NCBI GenBank assembly: GCA_949825025.1
Contig: OX463788.1
Coordinates: 24,472,069 to 24,536,068 of the forward strand
Length of the DNA stretch: 64,000 nt
Direction: 5' to 3'
From: Siphlonurus alternatus
Lineage: Eukaryota; Arthropoda; Insecta; Ephemeroptera; Siphlonuridae
Shown here: in pieces, positions 9,871-21,576 of the stretch
Layout: each line of letters begins with the position of its first letter
How positions within the stretch are numbered: position 1 is the first letter of the stretch
The notes under the pieces: model-generated
Databases searched by the model: none
The model's input: the letters and a program-made list of their open reading frames with translations, nothing else
Told to the model about the DNA's origin: nothing
Position numbers and translations under genes: made by a program

Positions 9871-12800
9871 GATTTAATTTCAAATGCAAAACCAACCAAT
9901 ATACAATAAAATCAAAATTAATTAAAAAAAAATGTGCAATTTTGTTTTATGAAACAATAAAAAATGTTATTTTTTATTATGTTTTTTAATAGTGCATGAA
10001 AATTTTATCCTATAGTTTTCTTTTACGCGCCACATTGCACGTGGTCCAGTTGCTTGTATGCTTTTTTCAATTTCAACAAACTCATTTTTACTGATTAACA
10101 GATTAACTATAATACAAATTATGTGTTTTATTGAAATTTTACATGTAATTATATATAAAATAGCAGTGGTAAATTTATTTATAAACATAAAAATATAAAC
10201 AAAAAATTAAATTTATTTTGGAAAAATTGTCCTGCTAAATTCATTCACTATAATTTCAAAATAAAAAAATTCTATTATATATAGATTGTCCAACAAAATT
10301 ATATTCCTTTGGCGTAGCTTTACCGTTAAAAAGTTCCCCCCCCCCTTTTCCCTGAATAGCATAATTTTACTATAGTATTTTTGAATAGATTCATATTTGG
10401 AATAATTAATAAATAGGCATACTTGACCAAAATGTGTCAATTACTCCAAAATATCAACCAATCAATCAACGTAATATTTAACTTTAAAATTTATCCATTA
10501 ATGTGTAATAATTTTCTCACCCTAAACCCTTAACCAACATTAAAATAAACATAAATAAAATTTAATAATTAAATTAATCTAAAATGTAAGATGATTGTAA
10601 AACAGTCCGGCTTCCGGCCTTGGTAGGCCTGTATTATTGTTTTTATTAATAAAAATAATAAAAATATTAAGAATAAATTACACTATAGCTTCCCTACTAT
10701 ATTAACATTAAAAAGGTACATTTTTCTGTGAGGAATGTATAATATAAAATACACGAAAAAGCCATTGCAAAGATAACTATTGCAATGCTAATCTGTTAAT
10801 ACGAGGGTTAATGTCGGGTACCTTTCTATTGCAAAATAGCACATAAAAAAAAACTAACTGTAAGTTTCTTTAAAAAATTAGTAAGTGCATGTTTGCCTGT
10901 TATACTCTAATTCTATAATGTTACACAGAATGTGTATTATTAAAGTTTTGAACTAATAAAGAATAATATTGCATTATAATTAATTAAAATATGTTGTGCA
11001 CTGCAATGACCTTCGGACTACTTTTTCAAATTCAAACGAGGCCTAGCATCTAAAAAAGATTATTCATCTTTATAAATCTGTATGGTTTTTCTCTTTTCTA
11101 AGAAGTAAAACTGTTTACTTATCCAAATAAAATTGCGAGAAAAAAGCCATGCTTCAACTCTGCATGAGATATAAGTGATATAACAAAACAAATCAGCTGT
11201 AATTAATATTATAATGATAATTTTATTATATTTGGTCATTGCTTCTGTAACTGTTGCCGAATAAATAAACATTTGAATTTAATAAAAAGTAACAATATTT
11301 ACTCTAACATTATATTATTATTTTTATTGCAGCATATTGAAAGCCGCAGTAAATCATGCAAACTCTCGAATTATAACCTTAACTTAACTTTAACCATATA
11401 AACGGAACTTTACATTGCAATAGTTATAGATTCGAAAAAAAAGCGATCATGTTCTGCGCGGAATTGAGAAATAATCTAAGTTTAAAAATACGAGTTTCAA
11501 AAAATCGCGCGTTCTCCCTACCTCGATCCAGCATAGCCCTCGCCAGAGCGTATCAAGTACGCTCTGCCCTCGCTATCGCTCGCTATGCTCGATCGCCTCG
11601 CGAAATGACGGCGATGACGGTTTATTAATTAAAATTAATATAATGATGCTCCACTAAAATAAACTGCACCAACCCACGGCATCACTCTGGTACCATGCAA
11701 TGATTGGGATGCAATTCACATTTATATCATGTATTTAAAGGTTTGAGGTGGCTGGAAAACCGTCAAGCTGGCCACCTCATTTGATTTAATTTTAATTATA
11801 GTATAGTCGAATTAACAGCACCGCTGCTGAATTCAACGGCACTACTCGGTATTAAAGTGTGGATAGAAAATCAGCTCTTCGGGTAATTTTTAAAGTAGTC
11901 AACCTGCATTGCGGACAAATTTTTAAACTTTACCTTTCAAGATTATAAGTTTTTAGAAAAATGTTGAATTTTATTTGACAAATAAGAAAATTAAATTTAG
12001 AAGAGAACTGTCACCTCAGTTTTCTCATTTATTTTTTTCCAAATTTTTTTAAGATTTTCCAGATGGCAGCCGTGAATTTATCATGGGATACTCTCAGATT
12101 GATATCTTCAAAGTTGATTAGCAAAAAATAATATTGAGTTGGCCCTATAGCGGTAGTTTGCAATACAAAGCTTGGAGTTTTTTTACTAATACATTCCGAA
12201 AGAAAAATATACCATTAAATTCTCAAACAGGATTTCGAGCCATGAGTACTTTTCTGCAAAAATTACACGAAAAATATCAGTTTTACATGGTAATCAAATG
12301 GGAAGGAAAAGCTTGATTATCTCAAAATATTATTGCGTTACCTACCCTGAATTTTGTTTGATAATTCTAATATTGGCTAAAAGGGGGAGAGCTGATAAAA
12401 ATTTCTGGTTCATGCAGTTATCGAAAGAATTTGTAATGTTCCAATCTACTTAAATAACTTAATTGATTCTGCATGGTATTTGTGAAATAAAGTAACTTAA
12501 TTATTACTATAATGTGAAATGATCGACGCGTTAATTGACTCGGGATTTGGATTTTTTTGAAAATATGTTGTTTTAAAGGAGCAACATAATATACTTGAAA
12601 AGGTAACCCATCCATGTGCTATAGCTCGACGTTGCTTGAATTCGGTGATCTAACGAGAACAGTTCAATGCCAGCATATCATGCTAACCACTCGACTTCGC
12701 CTCAGAAAATTTCCACTTGCAGCCTTTTTAATCATCATGTCTCATAAGAATAACATAGGGCATCAAGGGCATGGTGGTTAACAAGTCTGCAAAGGGAAAT

Positions 12801-12876
12801 TTTGCAAGTTGATGAGTGTACATTGTTTGGGGTTAAAGTGATCGGAATAGTCTTTCAACTTTCAACCACTATGGAC
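9871..12876. other. long AT-rich non-coding stretch
   Basis: Three kilobases without a convincing gene. It holds the tail motif at 10417-10470, a C-run at about 10337-10346 and a local GC-rich hairpin around 11520-11590 (ccagagcg..cgctctg inside gatccagcatagc/gctatgctcgatc). The segment 11870-12420 has short frames in both strands but no recognisable protein. Confidence 0.45.
10417..10470 (+). repeat. retroposon 3'-tail-like motif, copy 2
   Basis: gcatacttgaccaaaatgtg, then caattactccaaaatatc, then degraded (AACC)n as caaccaatcaatcaac. Same family as 7012-7073 but more diverged. Confidence 0.55.
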
Positions 12877-13021
12877 GCGATTCAAGAAGCAGTTAGCCAG
12901 GTTTCTAAACACGATTAACTTAACCACGTTTAACTAGGTGGTTTAACACGTAAAACAGGTACAGTTAAACGTGTTTAAGCTGAACGTGGTTAGAAATCTG
13001 GCTAACTCCTTCCTGAATCGC
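12877..13021. mobile_element. small palindromic element, family F (copy 1)
   Basis: A 145-bp inverted repeat with ends GCGATTCAAGAAG and its complement. The inner arms include agttagccaggtttctaa and gtttaa(c/g) motifs. The copy at 30574-30705 has the same outer pattern (GCGATTCA.GAA..AGTT..CCAG). Non-coding MITE-like unit. Confidence 0.75.
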
Positions 13022-13057
13022 ACCCTATATATTCATACATTTAGATTTTTTTAATTC

Positions 13058-13560
13058 AATCGAAAAGGAAATGAATCGAAAATGAAATGAGCCGAAAAGG
13101 AAATGAACCGAATTGGAAATGCCGAGACGAAGAGGAAATGAACTGAAGAGGAAATAAACCGAATCTGAAATGAACCGAAAAGGAAATAAACCGAAGAGGA
13201 AATGAACCGAAAAGGAAATAAACCGAAGAGGAAATAAACCGAAAAGTAAATAAACCGAAGAGGAAATGAACCGAAAGGGAAATCAACCGAAGGGGAAATA
13301 AACCGAAAAGGAAATAAACCGAGGAGGAAATAAACCGAAAAGTAAATAAACCGAAGAGGAAATGAACCGAAAAGGAAATAAACCGAAAAGTGTACAGTGT
13401 TGCCAGATTTTACAATACCTCCCACCACTTTGTTAAACGGAGGCGTGGCGAGGGCGTGGCCAAGTAAAATTTTCGGTTTATTTCCTCTTCGGTTCATTTC
13501 CTCTTCGGTTCATTTCCCCTTCGGTTTATTTCCCTTTCGGTTCATTTACCCTGTCCCTAT
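13058..13560. mobile_element. Foldback-type element, 16-bp repeat arms (copy 2, better preserved)
   Basis: About twenty copies of a 16-bp unit alternating GAACCGAAAAGGAAAT and AAACCGAAGAGGAAAT make the left arm (13058-13385). A spacer of about 80 bp (gtgttgccagatttt, gaggcgtggcgagggcgtgg) follows, then at least four inverted units (13470-13545) and the end ccctgtccctatatgc. The arms are unequal, about 330 versus 80 bp, as expected from slippage or unequal exchange. Repetitive peptides (FRFISFSVHFLFG-like) from the minus frames are an artefact of the 16-bp array. Confidence 0.9.
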
Positions 13561-13625
13561 ATGCACATCATGCATTATTTTATATGAATCCGGATGTTTT
13601 ATTTTATACATAATACAAAAAAAAT

Positions 13626-14990
13626 ATATATAGATGATAAAGTCATTAATGTGTTCTACAGGATTCCTTTTGCTTTAATTTTTTTAATATCCTGACTAAC
13701 CTCTTTTGAAGAATAAAAAGATTTTTAATATTAGATTCAGTGGTTCTCCAAAAAAATTGTATTAGCTGAAAGATGAGAGTAAGCATCTGCATAGTATGTT
13801 GTTGGCAATGTTTCCAGAGTCACAGATTTTTTTAATTGAATAGCGTACAAAATTTGTGGGATTTAATTTCTTACTTATTTGATTTACATGAGTGTTCCAT
13901 TTTAAATTTTCTGGGACATTCAATCTCAAAAATTTAGTACCCTCTGTGCAGTGTATTGAATTATTATATTATCAATTTTTAACATGATGTTACTGCCTGG
14001 AAACTTAAGATCAGTATGAAATTGCATACAGTATATTTCGTTTTATTTGGATTTAACATTACTGTACTCTAGTTTCATTGCACCAACATTGAAATTTATG
14101 GATTATATATTTTGTTTTCTCAATTAAACTTTCTGTGCTGCTGACTAATTCAACTACACTTGTATCATCTGCAAACTGTTTTAAAACAACGTGATCTTTT
14201 TTTTTTTTTTTATCCTCAAATCATTAGTCGGAATTCCATAAAGATCAGGAGATAACCCCGCCTCCTGAGGAACCCCTAATGTCACCCTCAATTTAGGGGA
14301 CTTCCCAGTCTGGTTAACATAATTGTCTTCCTTGTAAGTTATTTTCACATACTGCTTTCTATCTGTTAAATATGACCTAAATATATCCAAAGTATTTTCT
14401 TCACAACCCATATCTCTTAATTTTGCAATTATAATGTATCATGTATGAAGCCATCAAATGCCTTTTGCATATCAAATTATAGCTCAATGCATTTATTATT
14501 GATCTCAATATTGTCATAAATAGGATTTAGAAAATTGAAACTCAGTGTTGTTCTAAATTTATTCTCAACAAAACCATCACTTATCAAATTATTTACTATT
14601 CTAAATTCGTATAATTTAGGTTTTTCAAATATTTTAGAATAAACAGATTGTAGTACGATGGGTCTATGGCTTGATTTTTTTTTTTTTTTTTTTACAATAT
14701 TTTTTACGCAAAGGAATTACTTTTGATACTTTTAATTGTTTAGGGTAAATACCAGATTTAATGGACCCATTTATTAGGTAACATAATGGAGCTGCGAAAA
14801 GACAATATTTAACAAGTGTGTATTTCATCGGGGCCAGCTGCATTTTTATTAGGTAATCATTTAATATTTTTTTCTGTTACTTATTCAATATTAAATTTAG
14901 GCTTATTTTTATTTTCTGTATTGGGTATTAGGTTGTGATACTGGATCCGGAAATTTTTCAACAAAGTTTCAACAGTTTTCACAAAAAAAT
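13626..14990 (-). mobile_element. decayed LINE reverse transcriptase (minus strand)
   Basis: Read on the minus strand from 14990 downward, RT motifs appear in the correct order in shifting frames. They are a KNAAGPDEI-like finger motif (about 14840), FDMQKAFDG (about 14460), RSYLTDRKQYVKI (about 14350) and GVPQEAGLSPDLYGIPTNDL (14280-14230). The catalytic FADD box (about 14170), FLRLNVPENLKWNTHV (about 13905) and the thumb-like LFILQKRLVRILK (about 13700) follow. Several frameshifts, stops and a poly-A/T expansion show it is a pseudogene. It differs in sequence from the LINE at 5.9 kb. The ordinary GVPQG motif is changed to GVPQE. Confidence 0.88.
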
Positions 14991-15010
14991 TGTATATACT
15001 TCAGAAATAC

Positions 15011-15065
15011 CTTGGTTGGTTGGTTGGTGTTTTGGGGCAATTGAGACATTTTGGTCATGTATGTA
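15011..15065 (-). repeat. retroposon 3'-tail-like motif with (CCAA)n, copy 3
   Basis: The complement of the tail motif at 7012-7073. On + it reads ttggttggttggttgg, then tgttttggggcaattgagac, then attttggtcatgtatg. It lies just upstream (minus-strand sense) of the LINE fragment. It is probably the end of a separate insertion that landed beside it. Confidence 0.6.
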
Positions 15066-15494
15066 AACTGATAATAATATAAACTGGTATTCTTTCTGTT
15101 TTGCTTCCTTCATTATTTGGCCACAATGTTAGTGACAGTGCTGTGATATTTCTGACAGTAATTATGATAACACTTTTTATACTGTTCCAGGTGGTTGTGT
15201 CCTAGCATTGTTCTGCATAGCTTTGGAACATTTTTGGCCATGGGTAAGTTGTCATCTTCATTTTTTTATAAACATGTATCTAGTTGAAGCCTATCTTTCT
15301 AAGTCTCAATAGCACAGCATGGTAGGAAATTCTCATTTTCTCCTTTAGAAATAAATTCATTGACAATTTTGCACTTCATATTCACTTAAGTATTCAAGCA
15401 ATAATTTTATATTTTATTTTACAATGTTAGCTTATTCTGCTATTAGCGTGAGCATTCAAACTTAACAACAGTATTGCTATAACAAACTCGTGCG
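15066..15494. other. non-coding stretch
   Basis: No coding frame or repeat recognised. Sequence such as cattgttctgcatagc (15215-15230) may be remnant LINE 5' sequence, but I cannot support it. Confidence 0.35.
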
Positions 15495-15745
15495 AATATG
15501 AGCAGCCATGGCCATGGCAAACTTCCCGCCATTTGGCATGTTAGCTACAGGAAACCATGGAAACCTGTAGCAGGAAGCCAGGCACACCTTAAGGTACACC
15601 TCTCGAATGCAGGGCACTTGTCCAAACCCCGGAAAAATAGTGAAAAGTACCTCACCCTAGACCGGGATTCGAACCCGCAACCTTCCTCATGCGAGGCGGG
15701 CGTGCAACCAATGTGCCTTTACTGCTCGGTAAATGAGATAATAAT
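15495..15745 (-). repeat. tRNA-derived SINE (minus strand)
   Basis: On the minus strand GGTTCGAATCCCGG (complement at about 15661-15675) is a canonical B box. It is preceded by an A-box-like segment and an anticodon-arm-like stretch (gcccgcctcgcatgagg), followed by a tRNA-unrelated body ending near 15495. The + translation gives the familiar RDSNPQPSSCEAG-type peptide that such SINEs produce by chance. GC content is well above its surroundings, which suggests a fairly young or distinct insertion. A full tRNA cloverleaf is not preserved. Confidence 0.7.
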
Positions 15746-15921
15746 GAGATGGATATGTTAGAAATTCACAATTTTATTTCTACTTGTCCTTACGATGTGA
15801 CGTCAACTCGCAACATTCACAGTATGTTTATAGTACCATTACCATAACTACCTTCATGAAATACTCAACGGCATCATCTGAAATTATTGCAAAATCGCAG
15901 AACAAACGTTATTACTGTTAG

Positions 15922-16248
15922 GTTGATTTACTTTTACATACCATATGTATGCTGGACAATCTCCGCCGCTCTTTGAACTTTTATGCAGCACCACACATTA
16001 ACACTGACTTTAATAATTATATAATAGAGTACACGCATATGCATATGCCTATTTTAGTAACTATAATTCAATAATGTACAATTTGCACAAAATTGAATTA
16101 TAGTTACTAAAATATAGGCATATGCATATGCGTGTACTCTATTATATAATTATTAAAGTCAGTGTTAATGTGTGCATGGTGCTGCATAAAAGTTCAAGGA
16201 GCGGCGGAGATTGCCCAGCATACATATGGTATGTAAAAGTACACCAAC
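15922..16248. mobile_element. 327-bp near-perfect palindrome
   Basis: Arms run from about gttgatttacttttacatac at the left to the complement at the right. They include ccgccgctctttgaac and gagtacacgcatatgcatat. The spacer is only about 30 bp (caataatgtacaatttgcac). The arms match with very few mismatches, so it is young or gene-converted. No duplicates elsewhere in the window. Confidence 0.85.
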
Positions 16249-16982
16249 TTATCATGTCTACTTCGCCTGATAATATTTATCATTCATGTTATTACTGTTG
16301 ATTTTTTTCTGTTTGGTAGAATGCACATGCTGTCGCTTTGATTTATAGAAGTTCTATTTCATGTTTCTAGAGCTTTGTGATTTGGGGAGTTACGGATTTT
16401 TTTCTGTAAGAAAACTCTTCTTCTTGAAAACTTGAACTTTCAATTATTTTTTTTTGCCAATGTAAAATTTAATTACAATTTAAAATGTAATTCCATACAT
16501 TAAAAAAAATGAAATTCTTCAGTCTTTTGAAAACTTGTAATTTAATTTAGAAAATGAGTATTTTACCATTCTCTATATAGTGTTCAGAGGTAATGGCAGA
16601 TGGTTAATCATTCCCATCTTTTCAGAGTAAAATTATAAAATTATAGCTGCTACTTTTTTATTTACTTGACCATGCAGTTCTAAATTTAAATTCAAAATAT
16701 TTTATTAATTCCATTTCCTCCTACAATCATATTTTCATGCATGTGCACAAAATTATAGGACAAGTCAGTATTAAAGCTAATAGCTAATATAAGCAATTAA
16801 TAATTATTTGAAGTCATAGTTAACACTATAGTAACTATATATAAGCACTCTATTTCACATACATGTCTCAGTTCTCCCACTGCAAATATTTCTGATGAAA
16901 TGATGACAATTTTTTTGGAAGATAGTAGAGTTTTTTTAAGACATAAAAACTGAGTTTTTGTTTTCTTAGAAGTAAAAATAGT
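16249..16982. other. AT-rich non-coding stretch
   Basis: No gene or repeat recognised. The stretch 16690-16900 (tcctacaatcatattttcat) is similar to 24780-24900, so both probably derive from one unrecognised dispersed repeat. Confidence 0.4.
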
Positions 16983-16986
16983 TTAA

Positions 16987-17333
16987 GGGTAAGGTAACGC
17001 CACCAATGTTAAAAAAAATCCCTCACACAAAAATTCTGAAAAAAATTTAAAATGTTCTCCTCTACACCCCCTATCAGAAGGTAAAATATCAGGTATACAA
17101 ATTCGATCTAGTTTTTGAGTTATAAATTTTTAAAGTTGACTACTTTAACATGGAGAAATGAAACTTCCATGTTAAATTAGTCAACTTTAAAAATTCATAA
17201 CTCAAAAACTAGATCGTATTTGTATACCTGATATTTTAGCTACTGATAGGGGGTGTAGAGGAGAACATTTTAAATTTTTTTCAGAATTTTTGTGAGAGGG
17301 ATTTTTTTTAACATTGGTGGCGTTACCTTACCC
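16987..17333. mobile_element. TTAA-flanked palindromic MITE, family B (copy 1)
   Basis: A 347-bp palindrome with TTAA on each side (16983-16986, 17334-17337) and termini GGGTAAGGTAACGCCACC and complement. It is the same length as, and differs at only about eight positions from, the copy at 61969-62315. The internal arms are shared with family A. No coding capacity. Confidence 0.92.
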
Positions 17334-17337
17334 TTAA

Positions 17338-17373
17338 AGTGGAATATTGAATTGTTGAGAAATTCGATCCGAC

Positions 17374-17404
<31 letters not shown>

Positions 17405-18357
17405 GAACGCTTCGTTTAACTGACCCTCGATTGACTCCAAGAAAATTATGTAATAGGTGGCATATGGCAAAAATGTATAGATGACTCGAGCATTTAATTA
17501 ACAAAACTCCTCCATTACAATTTTTGTTCGGGCCAACTTACTGTGAACAAAATTAAGAAAAGCTCTTAAGGATTATTGTCACTAGTCTTAGGAAATGGTA
17601 AATCACTCCAATTTTTTCAGCATTGCATAGAGAAAAAATAAATAAAAATTCTCATGCAATAAAATACACCTAAATTCAGTGCCATTATTTTTTAAATTGA
17701 GATATAAAAAACGCATGTTATCAAATGCAAATTTCAATCTCCGTAATGGTACTGAATAATGGATTCAAATTTTAGCTTAAAAAACAATCATTATTTTAAA
17801 TAGAATTATGATGAAATAATAATTATAGATAACCATTTACTTTTTGAGATACAAGCCTTCATAAAAACTGCACAATTCGGCAATGCTGCTCGTAGCTTAA
17901 CTAGATGGGATAACAATGTTGCCAAATCGTCAAAAAACAACTTTACACTTTTCAGCAGAAAAAACAAATGAATTGCGGTCATTTTGACTAGTGAGTCAAA
18001 ACGGCGTACAACTATTTACCACTCATATTTAAATGTTTTTCAATGTTTGCAAGGATGACGGATGAATAAATACACGAGAAAGTGTTTAAAGTGATTCATT
18101 TTATTAAAAAAACATATTTTACTGTGCTGATCACTGCTTTCCTAATAGTGCTTGTTCTTGTCACTCATATGTATTGCGTATGAAAAGAAGATGGCGGTGC
18201 ATAAAAGAAAGATGGCGGAACTTCCGGTGACAATAATCGTTAACATCTTCATTGGAATGCATTTTTAAAAGCCTATTTTTTTTCTATTCAAAAGAAATGC
18301 AGGGATAAATAAATAAAATAAAATATCTCACGTATAGTCATTGAATATACTGTTAGC
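17338..18357. other. non-coding stretch with a promoter-like patch
   Basis: A poly-A run lies at about 17373-17402. At 18188-18230 there are two AAGATGGCGG motifs (YY1-like) followed by CTTCCGGT (ETS-like), a combination common around TATA-less metazoan start sites. No open frame follows. Confidence 0.4.
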
Positions 18358-18480
18358 AGACAGATCCATTTCAAAAATTTAAGCCGCTCATTTATGGCGA
18401 GTTTAAAGTCCCCTACAAGTCTTATTATAACTAAGGACTAAGGGGACTGGTTCCGAAATTTCAATAAACTGAGTTTCATT
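18358..18480. repeat. dispersed repeat shared with 35690-35790
   Basis: agacagatccattt.., ctcgcc-type and gaaactcag/ctgagtttc blocks occur here and, in the opposite orientation, at about 35690-35790. Length about 120 bp and fairly diverged. Class unknown. Confidence 0.45.
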
Positions 18481-18880
18481 GTTAAATAGCATGACGTTAG
18501 CTTGTGTCGCCACAACACAGCTAGTACGCTCGCGGCAGTCGCGGCTCTGGGCAGTTCATCATACCGCGAGAACGCCGAGAACAGTGCTTGTGTTGCCGCA
18601 CTTGCCGCACCTTTGAGCTCAGCATGACGCATCGCGCGGAGGAGTGAGCTCTCTGAGCCCATTGCTGCGCTTCCAATTCGCTGCCGGCCCGCAGCCTGCG
18701 ATGGATGGTTTCTGTATTCTGTAGCGTTGCTGTGCTGTGGAGTGATGTTTGGCTTCAAATCATTCACCTGTGCACAATATACACCTACCTCGTTTTTTTG
18801 CAGTGTTTTGTGGCTAGCAACTCGCAGTGCTGCCACAAGTAAACAAATGCACCAACAGATTAATATTGCCATCGGATCGA
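18481..18880. promoter_or_regulatory. GC-rich CpG-containing islet (possible promoter or first exon)
   Basis: A sharp rise in GC with many CpGs (gctcgcggcagtcgcggctc, cgcatcgcgcggagg) in an AT-rich background. A 144-codon minus frame exists but resembles no family, and its length follows from low stop density in GC-rich DNA. On + an ATG at 18745 runs 94 nt to a weak donor (CAA/gtaaac), which would also be phase 1. I treat this only as a possibility. Confidence 0.35.
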
Positions 18881-20159
18881 TGCATGCCTTGACATCTTGC
18901 TGATTACGTTATCATTAAAATTACTTAATTATCATACGAATTATAAAGACTGCGAGTACAGGTGCTGCGAGTACGTCGGTCTATACATAAAATTAAATAT
19001 TTAAGCTGTAATTTAAATTTGATACTGAAGCACACTGAAACGTTCTCTTACGACAATTTTAGATCGAAAAATAATGCAAAACAGACACAGAATTACTCTT
19101 TGTTTTTCCGTTAATTAATATATTTTTAGAATTTTGCCCATGCATGTACGCATTGTGCGCTCTCAGCTGCAATATTTGTTAACTACAGGTTAAAAATTCA
19201 AAACAAATATTGTAACTACATTTACATTCCAATAAATTTTTAATTAATTATAATTTTCTGTTATTTCAACTGGCAGCGTATCTGATTATATTGCCAATAT
19301 TAATTAGTATAATTCAATGCAACAGCAAAATTTGGTGAGTGCATGATGCATCAGTATTTGTTTTTTAGTTAAAATTACACAGGCAGTATATTTTTAAGTA
19401 AATCTGCAAGTAAATAAATTTTCTTTCATAAGTTTGATTGCCTAAATTGTGTTGCATTAATTTACTAAATATTAAAAATATAAGCTAGTTTGATCTTGGT
19501 TCAATTGATAAAGCAGTCGATCCAGTTATTGCCCATATTTATATCCTGTTGAATATTTCAAACATATATTTCATTATATATAATTAATATTATTTATTTA
19601 TTTAATATATTTATTATTCGACTACCCGACTGCCTGTCAAAATAAATAGCGCCGTGTATTTGAAAAGACCAATCATAGTATAAGTATACCACAAGCCGTA
19701 ATAACATAAAAATATAATAAACAAAAAATGTTGAAAATAACGAGTCTTGAGTCATTTTTGTATCGCAGTAAAATGCCTCTCCTTTTCTCAAAGCTGTGCA
19801 CTGCTAAGCACGTGATATTTTTAATTATATATATATGGAGTTGTTATCTTGAGCCCACGTGCATACTGCACACATGTCTCAACTGATTCCGAGGCAAGGA
19901 AGACCATGAAAGTAAACACAAAACATATTTTTATTGTGAAGGTCAATGTTTGCAGTGCATCCTGGATTGTGGATGGGTGTTTATTATTTATTAAGTTTAT
20001 GTGTTTATAGCCACTTACAGGCACTAACTGCAGTGTTGGGTTTGAAAAGGTGATTGATTAAATTAATTAATGGATATTTGCGCGACCCGATGTCGGCCGA
20101 TTGTAGTGACAAGCAAAAATGTAAACTGTTGGGTGAGCGTTAGGGTATAATATAAAAAA
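18881..20159. other. non-coding stretch upstream of the abLIM 5' exon
   Basis: AT-rich with no supported gene. Short minus frames at 19594-20024 have no recognisable content. Confidence 0.4.
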
Positions 20160-20387
20160 TTATAGGTGATGCAATGCGGGGGCCCCGCTTATAGTGGCAA
20201 CGCTGAATAGAACGCCTGGCTGGTGCTGGCATCAGCTAAGGAGGTCGCTCGGCCGTGTGATGCCGTGTTATTCAATTTAGTCAGTGTGAGTGAGGCGTGA
20301 GAGGCGAACACACTGTGGCCAAAGTCGGCGAGTACACGAACATAATCACTCGTAACGTTGGCACTGAATGAGATTCAGCTACACCTC
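20160..20387 (+). promoter_or_regulatory. ablim: probable promoter/5'UTR exon of the abLIM gene
   Basis: A GC-rich patch (gcgggggccccgct, aggtcgctcggccgtg, gtgaggcgtgagaggcg) ends in a strong donor, CTC/gtaagt, at 20387/20388. The next plausible acceptor on + is at 21453, eight bases before the ATG of the first coding exon. This is the layout of a non-coding first exon. The transcription start is not defined and no TATA box is evident. Exon status is inferred from splice signals and composition only. Confidence 0.45.
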
Positions 20388-21453
20388 GTAAGTGGCACCC
20401 CTTTGGATATCCATTTAAATGCTAGGAGTGTTAGGACTATATTATTTTATTCTTAATTTATAATAGTTATAGCCTCATAAATTCTTATAAATGTTATCCA
20501 CTCTAGAATTAATTTAATGTAATTTTCCGGTATAGCTATGCTTTAATGTACATGTACAGTCAATATGATAAAGATAACATTTGTTGTCAGATCTCAATTT
20601 CTGTTTGGTAGCATTACGTCATTTTGTAGGAGCGTTATCATCTGATTTCAGCAGCCGATCTTGCAACGTAATCTTAACCCATTAACTGTTTATTTACTTT
20701 TCGTTAAAGAACTTATTCAACTTGTTCCGCTGCTAATTTTTTGTTTTTTCGTAAAGTTACTGTACCATCGGTACACAATGCATATCAAACATTGTGTTCT
20801 GTATATAGCTTAATTATAGCGATGGCAACTGGCTATCAATGCATATTTTAACGATATTTAGCAGTAGATCTAAATTTTTAGTTAACTGCAAATAATAATA
20901 ATAAACTAGCGTTTCTTCCCCAACCTCTTCCAAATAAACAAAGAAAAAATCACCAAGAATAGCCAAAAAGGTGGGCGTGACTGCTTTTTGTTTTGCAAGC
21001 AGTTGTACATTATTATAGTTTTATTCTTCACTGTAATATTCATCGAATCATCATAACCTTATAATAATTTTCAAGTTAGATTTTTTTTTTTATCTTTATT
21101 TAATGCAAAATAATTTGGGATAGAGAAAGGCTTACAGTTTATTTCTTTCCTGCTATTAGTTTTTAGTCTTAACATTGTAATTGTTGAGTGCATGGTAACA
21201 ATACCTTGTGACGAGCTCCTGTGAATTAGGTTGAGATGAACACTCACTTACTCACTCCTATGCCTAGCCATCGAGTTGTATCGTGGTGTCCGTGGCTGGC
21301 TTATATAGAGGCAGGCAATCACTCTCACTGTCAGAAATTACAAAGCTTCCTCGCTGCTGATTTAAGTTTGCAATTAATCGAGTGGATGACTTGATACGTA
21401 AAATGCAAGTGTTGAGGGCTTGCTAACGAAGGAATGACACGCGCTGTGTGCAG
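20388..21453 (+). other. probable first intron (5'UTR intron)
   Basis: Runs from gtaagtggca to a branch-point-like gctaac (about 21422-21427) and gtgtgcag at the acceptor. No other feature is seen inside it. Confidence 0.4.
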
Positions 21454-21576
21454 ATAAGACAATGACTACGTCGTCAGAGCAGCCGGCCTCAGCGGCAGCA
21501 TCCTCGTCCCGTGGTGCACAGGATGTTAAGAAGGGTTCCAAGAAGGACGCAAAGGACAGGGGAACACCCACAAAGG
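21454..21576 (+). CDS. ablim: abLIM/UNC-115-like, candidate first coding exon (long N-terminus)
   Basis: After the acceptor gtgtgcag/ATAAGACA the ATG at 21462 opens 38 codons plus one base, ending at AAAGG/gtaggt. The peptide is disordered, Ser/Ala-rich then Lys-rich (QDVKKGSKKDAKDRG), and ends TPTK. The phase-1 end joins exactly to the LIM exon at 49364, making a Gly codon (G+GG). If so, the intron is about 27.8 kb. Codon choice is visibly GC-richer than the surroundings, in line with a real exon. The ATG is preceded by ACA, an acceptable context. An overlapping minus frame is its shadow. Assignment to abLIM rests on phase, strand and spacing, not on homology of the peptide itself. Confidence 0.6.

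Noticed and set aside
13051..13497. Long minus-strand frames with FRFISFSVHFLFG-type repeats
   Set aside because: Produced by the 16-bp tandem array of the Foldback element; 16 is not a multiple of three, so frames cycle and no protein constraint is visible.
15650..15740. Possible functional tRNA gene on the minus strand
   Set aside because: Good B box, but acceptor and D stems do not pair and the unit continues into a SINE body.
18438..18872. 144-codon minus-strand frame
   Set aside because: Lies in a GC/CpG-rich islet where stops are rare; no domain, no splice-site support and no known family.
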